From VBOC01 sp964512655 (GTDB lineage: Bacteria; Bacteroidota; Ignavibacteria; UBA10030; SZUA-254): DNA of 64,000 bases. The notes beneath the pieces were generated by a model. That model did no database searches. It saw nothing but the letters and a program-made list of their open reading frames with translations, and was not told the origin of the DNA. The stretch spans positions 112,355 through 176,354 of the forward strand of contig CAZEJT010000006.1 of assembly GCA_964512655.1 (NCBI GenBank), read 5' to 3'. The position numbers and the translations under genes were made by a program. Of this stretch, positions 26,489 through 36,001 are shown piece by piece; position 1 is the stretch's first letter, and the number at the start of each line of letters is the position of its first letter.

Positions 26489-27949
26489 TTGAACGACCAG
26501 TACGAGGCGGTCATCGGACTGGAGGTGCATGCTCAGCTCCTGACCGAGTCGAAGGCCTTCTGCGGGTGCTCGACCCGGTTCGGCGATGAGCCCAATACAC
26601 ACGTCTGCCCGACCTGCCTCGGTCTTCCCGGAGCCCTTCCCGTCCTCAACAAGAAGGTCGTCGAGTTTGCCCTTCGAATGGGCCTTGCAACAGAGTGCAA
26701 GATTGCCCCCGTCTCCGTGTTCGCGCGAAAAAATTACTTCTATCCCGACCTTCCCAAGGGATACCAGACCTCCCAGTACGAGTCGCCTCTCTGCACTGAG
26801 GGTCACATCGATCTCGACGCAGAATCCGGACCCACCAGGCGCATCGGGATCACGCGCATCCACATGGAGGAAGATGCCGGAAAATCTCTCCACGACATCG
26901 ACGCCGACACGCTGATCGACGTCAACCGGTGCGGGGTGCCTCTGATCGAAGTAGTAAGCGAGCCCGATCTCAGGTCCGCGCATGAAGCGTACCTCTATCT
27001 TCACAAGGTCCGCCAGATCGCGACCTACCTCGGCATCAACGACGGGAACATGGAGGAAGGGAGTCTCAGGTGCGACGCAAACGTCTCCGTCCGGAAGAAA
27101 GGCGACAAGAAATTCGGCACGAAGACCGAAGTGAAGAACATGAACTCCTTCCGGAATGTCGAGCGAGCGGTGGGGTTTGAGGTGGACAGGCAGGTGAAGC
27201 TCCTGGAAGAAGGTCAAACGGTCGAGCAGGAGACGTTGCTCTGGGACGCCAACCGGAACGCAGCGTTTCCGATGCGAAGCAAAGAGGAGGCCCACGACTA
27301 CAGGTATTTCCCCGAACCGGATCTCGTGCCCGTTCTTGTCGATGAAAGCTGGATCAGGAACGTGGCTGCATCCCTGCCGGAGCATCCAACGACGCGGCGC
27401 GACCGGTTCATGAGCGCGTACAACCTTCCGAAATACGATGCCGACGTGCTGACAACGGAGAAAGGAATCGCAGATTATTTCGAAGCAGCGGTCAACACAC
27501 TGGGTTCGGGACCCGAGAATGCAAAGTCGGCAAGCAACTGGGTCATGACCGAGGTGTTGAGGGTTGTGGGCGAGAAAGGGATCGACATTCGCTCGTTCGC
27601 GATCTCTCCCTCCCGGCTGGCATCGCTGATCGGATTGATTAATGACGGAACGATCAGCGGGAGGATTGCAAAGGACGTTTTCGCGGAAATGCTCGGCTCG
27701 CCTGAGGATCCGAAAACAATCGTGCAGAAAAAGGGACTCGCCCAGCTTTCAGACGCGGGAGCAATCGAGCAGGTCGTGAATCAAATCCTGAGTTCGAATG
27801 CACTCCAGGTGAAGAAGTTCCACGATGGGAACGAAAAAGTATTCGGATTCTTCGTGGGGGAGGTCATGAAGGCCACCAAAGGGAAGGCGAATCCAAAGGT
27901 TGTGAACGAAACGCTGCGCAAGAAGCTTGGCACGCCGATCGCCCAATAA
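26489..27949 (+). CDS. gatB: Asp-tRNA(Asn)/Glu-tRNA(Gln) amidotransferase subunit B
   Basis: Subunit of the GatCAB complex that converts misacylated Glu-tRNA(Gln) or Asp-tRNA(Asn) to the correct amide. The 486 residues start IGLEVHAQLLTESKAFCGC, with zinc-binding cysteines in CGCS and CPTCLG. The kinase-like core has YPDLPKGYQ and RIHMEEDAGK, and the YqeY-like tail follows EPDLVP. The start is TTG at 26489, only 2 bp after the previous stop; an ATG start is not available before the conserved IGLEVH. gatA and gatC are not nearby. Confidence 0.95.
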   Translation: MNDQYEAVIGLEVHAQLLTESKAFCGCSTRFGDEPNTHVCPTCLGLPGALPVLNKKVVEFALRMGLATECKIAPVSVFARKNYFYPDLPKGYQTSQYESPLCTEGHIDLDAESGPTRRIGITRIHMEEDAGKSLHDIDADTLIDVNRCGVPLIEVVSEPDLRSAHEAYLYLHKVRQIATYLGINDGNMEEGSLRCDANVSVRKKGDKKFGTKTEVKNMNSFRNVERAVGFEVDRQVKLLEEGQTVEQETLLWDANRNAAFPMRSKEEAHDYRYFPEPDLVPVLVDESWIRNVAASLPEHPTTRRDRFMSAYNLPKYDADVLTTEKGIADYFEAAVNTLGSGPENAKSASNWVMTEVLRVVGEKGIDIRSFAISPSRLASLIGLINDGTISGRIAKDVFAEMLGSPEDPKTIVQKKGLAQLSDAGAIEQVVNQILSSNALQVKKFHDGNEKVFGFFVGEVMKATKGKANPKVVNETLRKKLGTPIAQ

Positions 27950-27970
27950 TGAATATCAGAGAATCCTGAC

Positions 27971-28753
27971 ATGAGAAAGAAGCTGATCGCCGGGAACTGG
28001 AAGATGAACAAGGACATTCATGAGACGGCGTCCTTCATCACCGAACTGAAAGAGCGGCTGAAGGACTTTGGCAATGAAGTCGGCATCGTTCTTTGCCCGC
28101 CCTTCACGTCGCTCGTGGTTGCCACAGCGCAGATCAAGGGTTCGCCTTTGCGGCTCGGGGCACAGAATATGTCGGAGCACGACGATGGGGCTTATACCGG
28201 TGAGGTTTCCGCGAAGATGCTTGCAGCACTCGGGTGCGAGTACGTCATTCTGGGTCACTCAGAGCGGAGACAGTATTTCAAGGAAAGCGACCAGCTCATA
28301 AACGCCAAAGTCAAAAAGGCGCTCGCCACGGGATTCACTCCAATTGTCTGCGTGGGGGAAACGCTTGAGGAGCGTAAGGCAGGACTGACCGATCAGATTG
28401 TCGGCACACAGGTCAAAGGGGTTCTGCACGAGCTCTCATCGGCAGAAGTCGGAAAGATTGTCATCGCGTACGAGCCGGTCTGGGCAATAGGGACCGGAGT
28501 CACCGCCACTCCCGATCAGGCAAACGCAGGCCACAAGCTCATCCGGAAGACAATCGCAAAGATGTTCTCTTGGGCCACGGCGGAGATGGTTGTTATCCAG
28601 TACGGCGGGAGCGTGAACGGAGCAAATGCGGCAGATTTGTTCTCTCAACCGGACATCGATGGGGGGCTGATAGGCGGGGCGAGCCTTAAAGCGGACAGCT
28701 TCATGGGGATCATTCAGGCGGGGGTGGAGCAGAGCGCATCGTCGAACCGGTAA
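27971..28753 (+). CDS. tpiA: triose-phosphate isomerase
   Basis: Interconverts dihydroxyacetone phosphate and glyceraldehyde 3-phosphate. The 260-residue TIM barrel has the N-terminal GNWKMNKD with the active-site Asn and Lys, LGHSERRQYF with the catalytic His, AYEPVWAIGTG with the catalytic Glu, and QYGGSVN for phosphate binding. It lies 22 bp after gatB and far from gap-pgk. A dense cluster of palindromes follows the stop immediately. Confidence 0.97.
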   Translation: MRKKLIAGNWKMNKDIHETASFITELKERLKDFGNEVGIVLCPPFTSLVVATAQIKGSPLRLGAQNMSEHDDGAYTGEVSAKMLAALGCEYVILGHSERRQYFKESDQLINAKVKKALATGFTPIVCVGETLEERKAGLTDQIVGTQVKGVLHELSSAEVGKIVIAYEPVWAIGTGVTATPDQANAGHKLIRKTIAKMFSWATAEMVVIQYGGSVNGANAADLFSQPDIDGGLIGGASLKADSFMGIIQAGVEQSASSNR

Positions 28754-28771
28754 CGCCGGCCAAGGCCGGCG
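28754..28771. repeat. palindrome after tpiA (degenerate REP)
   Basis: CGCCGGCC, loop AA, GGCCGGCG. The expected CTAC is CTGA, so it may be a decayed element. It starts right after the tpiA stop codon. Confidence 0.65.
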
Positions 28772-28775
28772 CTGA

Positions 28776-28797
28776 TGTCACGGTGTGGACCGTGACA
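28776..28797. repeat. perfect 9-bp inverted repeat
   Basis: TGTCACGGT, loop GTGG, ACCGTGACA. It does not belong to the GTAG palindrome family and has no T-run. Candidate operator or RNA hairpin in the tpiA-GH2 gap. Confidence 0.55.
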
Positions 28798-28818
28798 CCA
28801 GTTTAGGGTAAGGGTTTT

Positions 28819-28838
28819 GGCCGTTCTGATGAACGGCC
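28819..28838. repeat. perfect 8-bp inverted repeat
   Basis: GGCCGTTC, loop TGAT, GAACGGCC, 21 bp after the previous hairpin. No T-run follows. Confidence 0.55.
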
Positions 28839-28856
28839 TCGACATGATGGAAAGAA

Positions 28857-28879
28857 CGCCGGCTGAAGCCGGCGCCTAC
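28857..28879 (-). repeat. REP-like palindrome, CTAC-tailed
   Basis: CGCCGGC, loop TGAA, GCCGGCG, then CTAC at 28876-28879. Fourth hairpin in a 126-bp stretch. Confidence 0.8.
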
Positions 28880-28963
28880 ATCCCGGGCCTACCGGTTTCC
28901 TCGGGCCGCTGGTCCTCCTTCAACCGAATTACCCCCAATTCGGTCTAAATCCCAATATTTTCA

Positions 28964-28992
28964 TTGCTTTCCCCTCCGTTTTTTGTTATATT
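28964..28992 (+). promoter_or_regulatory. promoter for the GH2-like/smc unit
   Basis: TTGCTT at 28964-28969, 17-bp spacer, TATATT at 28987-28992. The predicted transcript begins near 28999, which rules out translation from the TTG at 28964 and favours the TTG at 29033. Confidence 0.55.
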
Positions 28993-29032
28993 CCGCTTCA
29001 TAGCCTCCGTCACGAAGAAAATCGATTCAGCC

Positions 29033-31636
29033 TTGATTCTGCGCAGATTTGTACACTTTGCGCTGTGCATTTCTTTCCTCTATCCCTCAATAGGAGCTTC
29101 TCAAACCCCCAGTTCTGATCTCAGGTTCCTCCAGAACGGCCAGCCGACCAGAAGCGGCCCCGATGCCGCGATGTTTGCAGACACGCCCACACGGCAGAAG
29201 CTCGACCTCGCGGGCCAGTGGGAATACTCCCTTGACGGCAAGACCTGGAGCGGAGTGTCCGTCCCGAGCGCGTACGATTTCACGGGCAAGGTGACGTTCC
29301 GGCGCAACTTTGACGTCAAGGCGGAGCTTTTGGACAAGTATGCCTTTTCTCTCGTCAGCTACGGCATCAATTATCAGTGCGAGATCTTTATCAACGGGAA
29401 TTTCATCGGCCGGCATATGGGAGGATACGCCTCGTTCCTCCTTGCCATTCCGCCGAACACGCTTCAGGTGGGACAGGATAATTCGATCCGCATCGCCGTT
29501 GACAATGAGCTGACTCCCGCGACTACGCTCCCTCTCAGGCAGCCCGTGGGAGGATGGAGGACGTACGGCGGAATCTACAGGGATCTCTATATCCTTGCGA
29601 CTCCCCGCCTCTCCATCGACGATGCGGGCGTCACCTACCCCGCGCCCGAAGAGGGCCGGAACGTGAAGGCGACGGTCCATGCGGAACTTTCGGACCGGGG
29701 CGGCGACAATAAACTCCCTTCGGGGGAATACTGGGGATTCCAGGTTGAGGTCTATGATAAACTAAGCGGTGATCTGACAGGCCGCAGCGGCATCGCGACC
29801 TTTCCGGCGCCTTCGAACAAGTCAGTCTCAGTCACAGCCGATGTTGTCCTTCCGACGCCGAAACTCTGGTCGACGGAATCGCCCGACCTCTCCGTGTTCA
29901 AATGCGAGGTCGTCCGCCTTGCGAACAAGCAGGTGACCATCGTCGACGAATTCGACATGGACATCGGCATCAGGGATGTGCGCTGGACGGGGGGCCGGCT
30001 CTACCTGAATGACAATCCGATCTCCATCAAGGGCGTGCTCTGGCAGGAAGATCACGCGACCTTCGGCTCCGCCATGACCTATGAGGCCCTTGAGCGAGAT
30101 GTTGCGACGATCAAGGCGCTCGGAGCGAACCTCGTCCGCTTCCCGTATCCCCCCCACCCCTACATGCTGAACCTCTGCGACCGGTACGGACTCCTTGCGA
30201 TGGAGGAGATACCCCTCGTGGGCGTCCCCTCGGGAACGCTCTCGAAGGATTACTACGAGGACCTCGCGTCGACGTACGTCCGGGAGATGGTGTGGCGCGA
30301 CAAGCACCACGTTTCCGTCCTCGCATGGGGAATCGGAGACGGGTTCGAGAATCCTCCCGATGGCCCCTGCGACTATGTCAATAACATGCGGAACATCGTG
30401 AAGACGATCGATCCGCGCCTGGTCTATGTCGCGAACCAGTCCGCCCCCAACCCGTGCTGGGAATCGGTCGACATGATGGTATTGAATCACGCCGACGGCG
30501 ACATGAAGGAATTTCGCGAGGAACTCAAGGCGTGGAAGACGCGCAACCCCGACAAGCCCATCGTCATCACGCAGTACAGCCGCGATATCGAGCCGGGCAA
30601 CCACAACGGGTACAGCGATCCGCTCTCGATGGAGTCGCAGGCACGGCTGGTTGTGCAGTGCTTCGATGCCGTCTCGGGCGCGAAGATCGCCGGAGCGGTT
30701 TTCGGCTCCTTCAACGACTGGCGCTCCGACCGGCCGGCCCTGACGACCCATTCGCGCGATCCGTACCTGCACAGCATGGGCCTCGTCGCTCTCGACCGCG
30801 AAAAGAGGACGGCCTTCGACGTGGCCCGGACGGTATTCAACGGAGAAAAACCGCAGGCCCTTCCCGTGGGCAACTACTCCTCGAACGCCCCCATGATCTA
30901 CGTCCTCGCGGGAATCCTCGTCCTCATCTCGTTTTTCTTCATCTACAACAGCAACCGGCGATTCCGCGAATCGGTCAACCGGTCGCTCTTCAGGACGTAC
31001 AACTTCTTCGCCGACGTCCGGGACGAGCGGGTGTTGAGCTACAGCCACTCCATCTTCCTGGCGATCGTCGTATCCGTCACCTGGGCGACGATCCTTTCGA
31101 GCATCTTCTCGCACTACCGCGACAATATCGTGTTCGACAACGTCCTGAGCCAGTTTCTCCCCGACGGCCCGAAGGAGTGGCTCGTGCGGCTTATCTGGAG
31201 CCCGGTGAAGTTCATTGGGGTCGTGTCGGCGGGGATCTTTTTCCTGCTCTGCGCGCTGAGCCTCCTCGTGCGGATCCTGGCCGTCACGGCGCGGGGAAGG
31301 GTATATTTCTACCACTGCTTCTCGATCACGATGTGGTCCCATCTTCCCTACGCGCTCTTCATCCCCATCGCGATGGTCCTCTACCGCCTCTCGATGGACA
31401 CCGACGCGTACATCATGCCGGTGGCCGCGCTGATCGCGGCCGTGAGCCTGTGGGTGTTCCTGCGCCTGCTCAAGGGCATTTCCATAGTGTATGACGTATT
31501 CCCGCTCAAGGTCTACGCGCTCGGATTGCTGATCGTCATCGTCGCGTCCGCCGCCCTCTACAGCTATGTCGACTATTCCTCCGAAACGTCCCTCTACGTG
31601 AAGCATTTCGTCCAGGCAATGAAACATTCGACCTGA
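29033..31636 (+). CDS. GH2 (beta-galactosidase)-like protein lacking catalytic glutamates, with C-terminal membrane domain
   Basis: The N-terminal two-thirds has the GH2 layout: a jelly-roll sugar-binding domain (ending GGWRTYGGIYRDLYI), an Ig-like domain and a TIM barrel with IKALGANLVRFPYPPH and CDRYGLLAMEE. The acid/base Glu, normally in a GNE motif, is Gly437 (WGIGDG, 30326-30343). The nucleophile Glu, normally in TEY, is Gln514 (TQYS, 30572). Their spacing of 77 matches the active-site spacing of LacZ. After about residue 619 come roughly six membrane segments. I place the start at TTG 29033, which gives a signal peptide (FVHFALCISFLYPSIGAS); the open frame begins at 28964, inside the -35 box. 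It is probably a membrane-anchored carbohydrate-binding pseudoenzyme. smc follows by 6 bp. Confidence 0.8.
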   Translation: MILRRFVHFALCISFLYPSIGASQTPSSDLRFLQNGQPTRSGPDAAMFADTPTRQKLDLAGQWEYSLDGKTWSGVSVPSAYDFTGKVTFRRNFDVKAELLDKYAFSLVSYGINYQCEIFINGNFIGRHMGGYASFLLAIPPNTLQVGQDNSIRIAVDNELTPATTLPLRQPVGGWRTYGGIYRDLYILATPRLSIDDAGVTYPAPEEGRNVKATVHAELSDRGGDNKLPSGEYWGFQVEVYDKLSGDLTGRSGIATFPAPSNKSVSVTADVVLPTPKLWSTESPDLSVFKCEVVRLANKQVTIVDEFDMDIGIRDVRWTGGRLYLNDNPISIKGVLWQEDHATFGSAMTYEALERDVATIKALGANLVRFPYPPHPYMLNLCDRYGLLAMEEIPLVGVPSGTLSKDYYEDLASTYVREMVWRDKHHVSVLAWGIGDGFENPPDGPCDYVNNMRNIVKTIDPRLVYVANQSAPNPCWESVDMMVLNHADGDMKEFREELKAWKTRNPDKPIVITQYSRDIEPGNHNGYSDPLSMESQARLVVQCFDAVSGAKIAGAVFGSFNDWRSDRPALTTHSRDPYLHSMGLVALDREKRTAFDVARTVFNGEKPQALPVGNYSSNAPMIYVLAGILVLISFFFIYNSNRRFRESVNRSLFRTYNFFADVRDERVLSYSHSIFLAIVVSVTWATILSSIFSHYRDNIVFDNVLSQFLPDGPKEWLVRLIWSPVKFIGVVSAGIFFLLCALSLLVRILAVTARGRVYFYHCFSITMWSHLPYALFIPIAMVLYRLSMDTDAYIMPVAALIAAVSLWVFLRLLKGISIVYDVFPLKVYALGLLIVIVASAALYSYVDYSSETSLYVKHFVQAMKHST

Positions 31637-31642
31637 GGAGCG

Positions 31643-34600
31643 ATGTATCTCTCCAAAATAGAGGTCATCGGCTTCAAGTCGTTCGCACAGCGCACGAACC
31701 TGAATTTCGATGCGGGCGTGACGGCGATCGTGGGGCCGAACGGCTGCGGAAAGACCAACATCGTCGACGCCATCCGGTGGGCGCTCGGCGAGCAGAGGTA
31801 CAGCACGCTCCGGAGCGACAAGATGGAAGACGTAATCTTCAACGGAACAAAGAGCCGGAAACCCCTCGGACTGGCGGAAGTTTCTCTTTCAATTGAAAAC
31901 ACGAAGGGGATCCTCCCCACGGAGTACTCAGAGGTGACCGTCACGCGCCGCGTGTTCCGCTCGGGCGAGAGCGAATACCTTCTCAACAAGGTGCCGTGCC
32001 GCCTGAAGGACATTCTCGATCTCTTCATGGATACCGGGATGGGGAGCGACGCGTACTCGGTCATCGAGCTGAAGATGGTCGAGACGATCCTGAGCGACAA
32101 AACCGACGAGCGGCGGCGCCTCTTCGAGGAAGCGGCCGGCGTGACGAAGTACAAATTCCGGCGCAAAGCCGCGATGCGCAAGCTCGAGAGCGTCCAGCAG
32201 GATCTGACCCGCGTGAACGACATCGTCAAGGAGGTTCAGAAGACCGTCAACTCCCTCGAGCGCCAGGCGAAGAGGGCGGAGCAGTATAACGAGGTCTCAG
32301 CCGAATTGAAGGCCCTCGAGATTGACCTGCTGGAGCGCGAGTACGCGTACCATTGCGGCAAGATGACCCCGCTCGAGGAGCGGTTCGCCCGTGCCCAGTC
32401 GGACAAATCCGGCATTCACGAGGCCCTCCGCAGCCAGGAGGAGGAAGCCGACCGCCTGCGGATCGGTCTGAACGAGATCGAGGAGCAGCTGCAGCTGAAA
32501 CAGCGGGACTCCGCATCCCACTTCGAACTGATTCACCGCGCCGAGGAGAAGGTCCTCGTCGCCAACGAGCGGTCGAACTCGCTCGCCTCCAACATCGAAC
32601 GCTACGAGAAGGAAAAGACCGATCTCGGCGCGCAGCAGGAGCTCCTCGCCGGTGAAAAGGCGACCCTCGCGGCGAGCCGCGAACAGCTTCTGCGCGAATC
32701 CGCCTCCTCCGGCATCCAGCTCTCGGAGATGAAAGAGCGGCGCGATGCTCAGGGCCGCGCCGTGGAGCAGAAGAAGGCCGAAGTCGAGTCGATCAAGGAT
32801 TCGGTCCTCGGCCTGGCGCACGAGATCGTCCGGAAGCGGGGCGAACGGGACCACATCCGGGAGCGCATCAACAATTTCCAGGGGCGCATCGACCGCGCCA
32901 ACGAAGAGAACGCCCTCTACGACGCAGATATCGTGCGCAACAGCGAGCAGGTTGCACAGCTCTCGGCCGAGGACCGCGAATTGAGGAGGCAGTTCGTCGA
33001 AGCTGAGATGCGCCTCATCGAGCGCGAAAAAGAAAAGAAGCAGCTCAACAACGAAATCGACCGGGTAAAGAAGCAGTCCGACGTTCTGAAGAACGAGATC
33101 GAGCGGAAGGCTTCCCGGATCGATTTCCTGCGGAGGATGGTCGAGAGCAACGAAGGGTACTCCGAGGGGGCGCTCTTCCTCCTCGGCAACGAGGCGTGGA
33201 TACGTAAAAACCTTACCACCGTCGCCGACATCGTCCAGACGCAGGAACGCTACCGGGTGGCGATCGAAGCCGCGCTGGGGGATTCGGCGCACATACTCGT
33301 GGTGCGAACCATCAACGACGGCTATGCGGCCCTGGACGAGCTCCGGCACCACGAAAAGGGAAAAGCCACCTTCATCTGCCTCGATTGGGTTCCGAAGATT
33401 GCGAAAAGGAAACGGAGGACGAAGATCCACCAGTTTGTCTGGGCTTCGGACGTCGTCCACTGCGAACCCGAATTCCGTCCGCTTGTGAACTTTCTGCTGC
33501 ACGACGTCGGCATCGTGGAATCGATGGGCGCCGCCTCATCGGCAGCCCTGCGGCTGGCGGGCGTCCGGTGCGTGACGATCGACGGGCAGATCGTCACGAC
33601 CTCGGGTACCCTCCGGGGCGGGAGCCGTCGCCACGACGAGGGCGGACTCATCGGAAAGAAGGCTCACATTGAGGAGCTTGAGGCAGGCATCAAAGCAGCA
33701 CACGCGGATCTTGCCGTGCTCGAGGCCGACCTGAAGACCAAGCGCGAAGTCGTCAACGTGCTCGACCTTACGGCGTTTTCCGATGCCGTCAAAAAGATCG
33801 AGAAGGACATGACGGCGATCGAGATGCGCATTGCGCAGATCGAGTTCGAGAAGAAACGCGCGAACGACGCCGTGACGAGAAACCGGTCGGATAATGCCGC
33901 CATCGAAGCGGAGATTGAAAAGCTGAAGATCGGGCACGATACCGCGACCGCCGATCTCGCGCGGTTCGAACAGGGAAAGACGGAGAACGAAGGAAAGTCC
34001 CACGCCACGACACGCGAGCTGGACATGCTTGAGTTCGAGTGGAACGGGCTGAACAAGAGCGTCAACGAGCTCGAAATCAGGACCGTTACACTGCAGGGCG
34101 AGATCCGGAACGCGGAACGGGATATTGACCGGGCTTCCGCCCGCTCGGAGGATATCCGCGTCACCCTTGCGCGGCGCGACGACGAGATCGCCCGCGCCCG
34201 CGAAGAGATCGGGCGTCTCTCAGCCCAGACGGAGGCCCAGACGCAGGAGCTTGCCGGCCTCCGGGAGACATACCAGCGCCTGGAAGAGGACGTCCGCGGG
34301 ATCGAGCAGACACACACCGCCCGGCGGAACGGCCTCCACGAAATCGAGCTCAGGATGAAGGACGAACGGCGCCTCCATGAAGACTCCGTCGCATCCGCCC
34401 ACGAACTGGAGATGAAGATCTCCGAGGTGAAATCGAATATCGAGCACCTGAAAGCCCGGGCCCAGGAGGAATTCGAGTACGAGATCCCCCTGAAGACCTA
34501 CCCGGAAGACGAGTGGGTCGATTTCGCGCAGCTGCGGGACCAGGTGAAAAGCCACAAGGACCGGATTCGCGTCCTCGGCGCCATCAACTTTGCCGCGTTC

Positions 34601-35206
34601 GACGAGTTCAAGGGGGAAAGCGAGCGCCTCTCCTTCCTCACGGGACAGCGGGACGACCTGATCGAGGCCGAAAAAACGCTGCTGAACACGATCGAAGAAA
34701 TCAACACCACGGCGCAGAACAAGTTTTCCGAGACGTTTGCCAAGATCCGGGAAAACTTCATCACGACCTTCAAGGAATTGTTCCAGGAAGGCGACGAGTG
34801 CGATCTGCGGATCGAGGAAGGAGTGGACCCCCTCGAAGCCAACATCGAGATCATCGCCAAGCCGCGCGGCAAGCGCCCCACGTCGATCGATCTCCTCTCC
34901 GGAGGGGAGAAGACCCTGACCGCGATCGCTCTTTTATTCGCGATCTATCTCGTGAAGCCGAGCCCGTTCTGCATTCTCGACGAGGTCGACGCGCCCCTCG
35001 ACGATTCGAATATCGACCGCTACACTCGCATCCTGAGGAAATTCTCCAACAACACCCAGTTCATAGTCGTTACGCACAACAAGCGGACGATGGAAGCGGC
35101 GAGCGCGCTCTACGGCGTTACCATGGAAGAAGAAGGAGTCTCGAAGATTGTCACCGTCCGTTTCAACGAAGAAGCCCGCCTTCGCTCCGCCGCACTCTCC
35201 GGCTGA
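31643..35206 (+). CDS. smc: chromosome segregation protein SMC
   Basis: Condensin ATPase that organises and segregates the chromosome. The 1187-residue chain has a Walker A motif GPNGCGKTN at the N-terminus, long coiled coils, a hinge at about residues 510-665 (with NEGYSEGALFLL and GALRG-like GTLRGGSRRHDEGG), and the C-terminal signature LLSGGEKTLTAIAL and Walker B FCILDEVDAPLDDSN. The ATG at 31643 has GAGGAG 5 bp upstream. It follows the GH2-like gene by 6 bp, so it is probably expressed from the promoter at 28964-28992. ScpA and ScpB are not in the window. Confidence 0.97.
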   Translation: MYLSKIEVIGFKSFAQRTNLNFDAGVTAIVGPNGCGKTNIVDAIRWALGEQRYSTLRSDKMEDVIFNGTKSRKPLGLAEVSLSIENTKGILPTEYSEVTVTRRVFRSGESEYLLNKVPCRLKDILDLFMDTGMGSDAYSVIELKMVETILSDKTDERRRLFEEAAGVTKYKFRRKAAMRKLESVQQDLTRVNDIVKEVQKTVNSLERQAKRAEQYNEVSAELKALEIDLLEREYAYHCGKMTPLEERFARAQSDKSGIHEALRSQEEEADRLRIGLNEIEEQLQLKQRDSASHFELIHRAEEKVLVANERSNSLASNIERYEKEKTDLGAQQELLAGEKATLAASREQLLRESASSGIQLSEMKERRDAQGRAVEQKKAEVESIKDSVLGLAHEIVRKRGERDHIRERINNFQGRIDRANEENALYDADIVRNSEQVAQLSAEDRELRRQFVEAEMRLIEREKEKKQLNNEIDRVKKQSDVLKNEIERKASRIDFLRRMVESNEGYSEGALFLLGNEAWIRKNLTTVADIVQTQERYRVAIEAALGDSAHILVVRTINDGYAALDELRHHEKGKATFICLDWVPKIAKRKRRTKIHQFVWASDVVHCEPEFRPLVNFLLHDVGIVESMGAASSAALRLAGVRCVTIDGQIVTTSGTLRGGSRRHDEGGLIGKKAHIEELEAGIKAAHADLAVLEADLKTKREVVNVLDLTAFSDAVKKIEKDMTAIEMRIAQIEFEKKRANDAVTRNRSDNAAIEAEIEKLKIGHDTATADLARFEQGKTENEGKSHATTRELDMLEFEWNGLNKSVNELEIRTVTLQGEIRNAERDIDRASARSEDIRVTLARRDDEIARAREEIGRLSAQTEAQTQELAGLRETYQRLEEDVRGIEQTHTARRNGLHEIELRMKDERRLHEDSVASAHELEMKISEVKSNIEHLKARAQEEFEYEIPLKTYPEDEWVDFAQLRDQVKSHKDRIRVLGAINFAAFDEFKGESERLSFLTGQRDDLIEAEKTLLNTIEEINTTAQNKFSETFAKIRENFITTFKELFQEGDECDLRIEEGVDPLEANIEIIAKPRGKRPTSIDLLSGGEKTLTAIALLFAIYLVKPSPFCILDEVDAPLDDSNIDRYTRILRKFSNNTQFIVVTHNKRTMEAASALYGVTMEEEGVSKIVTVRFNEEARLRSAALSG

Positions 35207-35248
35207 TGTGACGGCGGGGCGCCCCGCGCCCCCGCGCCTCATGCGCCG

Positions 35249-35989
35249 ATGATACGAGCATTCATCGATTTTGACGGGACGATCTCCCGCCGCGACGTGG
35301 GCGACCTCATGTTCGAGACCTTCGGCGGCCCGCGCTGCACGGAGATCGTGAACGAGTACCGCAAGGGGGCCATATCAGCGTCCGAGTGTTTCCGCCTCGA
35401 ATGCGGCGCGTGCGGTGAAGTCGACAAGGCGCGCCTCGACGAGTTTCTTGATTCTCAGGAGATTGACCGAAGCTTCGGCGAGTTCGTTGCCTGGTGCGGG
35501 AAAAACGGGATCGCGTGCACGATCGTGAGCGACGGAATGGATTACTACCTTGCACGGATCCTAGGCAACCACGGACTCCAGGAAGTGCCGTACTACGCGA
35601 ACCGACTGGAGCTTGTCCCTGCGGGACCCGACTCGCGCGTGCGGTTCGTTCCGTCGTTCCCGTACAGGGACGAGACCTGCGACCGGTGCGCCTGCTGCAA
35701 GCGCAACCACATCCTGACGCTTTCCGCGGAGGATGACCTTATCGTCTACGTCGGCGAAGGATTCTCGGACCGCTGTCCGGCCGGGTATGCCGACGTGGTA
35801 TTTGCCAAGGACGAGCTGCGCGAGTACTGCAGGGAATCGGGGATCCCTTTCGTACCCTACGAAACCTTTTCCGACGTCACCAGGCGCCTCGGGAAAATGA
35901 TGGACGGCAGGACCGATGTGGGCGGCGTTCGCCTCCGGAAGAGGCGGCGCGCCGAGCTCGCACGGTGCGATGCGTATCTGGGAGGGTAG
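35249..35989 (+). CDS. HAD-superfamily phosphatase of the MtnX/phosphoserine-phosphatase-like type
   Basis: A 246-residue HAD hydrolase with the nucleophile motif DFDGT (Asp7 and Asp9). The second motif is the IVSDGMDYYL region, and the third is VYVGEGFSDRCPAGYADVVFAKDEL. A cysteine cluster CDRCACCKRN lies mid-chain, a feature of MtnX-like phosphatases; it may bind metal. MtnX works in methionine salvage, but no other salvage gene is present, so I leave the substrate open. It lies 42 bp after smc and 12 bp before the methyltransferase gene. Confidence 0.8.
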   Translation: MIRAFIDFDGTISRRDVGDLMFETFGGPRCTEIVNEYRKGAISASECFRLECGACGEVDKARLDEFLDSQEIDRSFGEFVAWCGKNGIACTIVSDGMDYYLARILGNHGLQEVPYYANRLELVPAGPDSRVRFVPSFPYRDETCDRCACCKRNHILTLSAEDDLIVYVGEGFSDRCPAGYADVVFAKDELREYCRESGIPFVPYETFSDVTRRLGKMMDGRTDVGGVRLRKRRRAELARCDAYLGG

Positions 35990-36001
35990 CCCGCAGGCAT
36001 C

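Noticed and set aside
29828..31627. A 599-codon - strand frame opposite the GH2-like gene
   Set aside because: Antisense artefact of GC-rich codons; low-complexity, charged translation and no ribosome site.
32297..33502. A 401-codon - strand frame opposite smc
   Set aside because: It lies inside the SMC coiled-coil and hinge coding part, and its translation has no recognisable domain.
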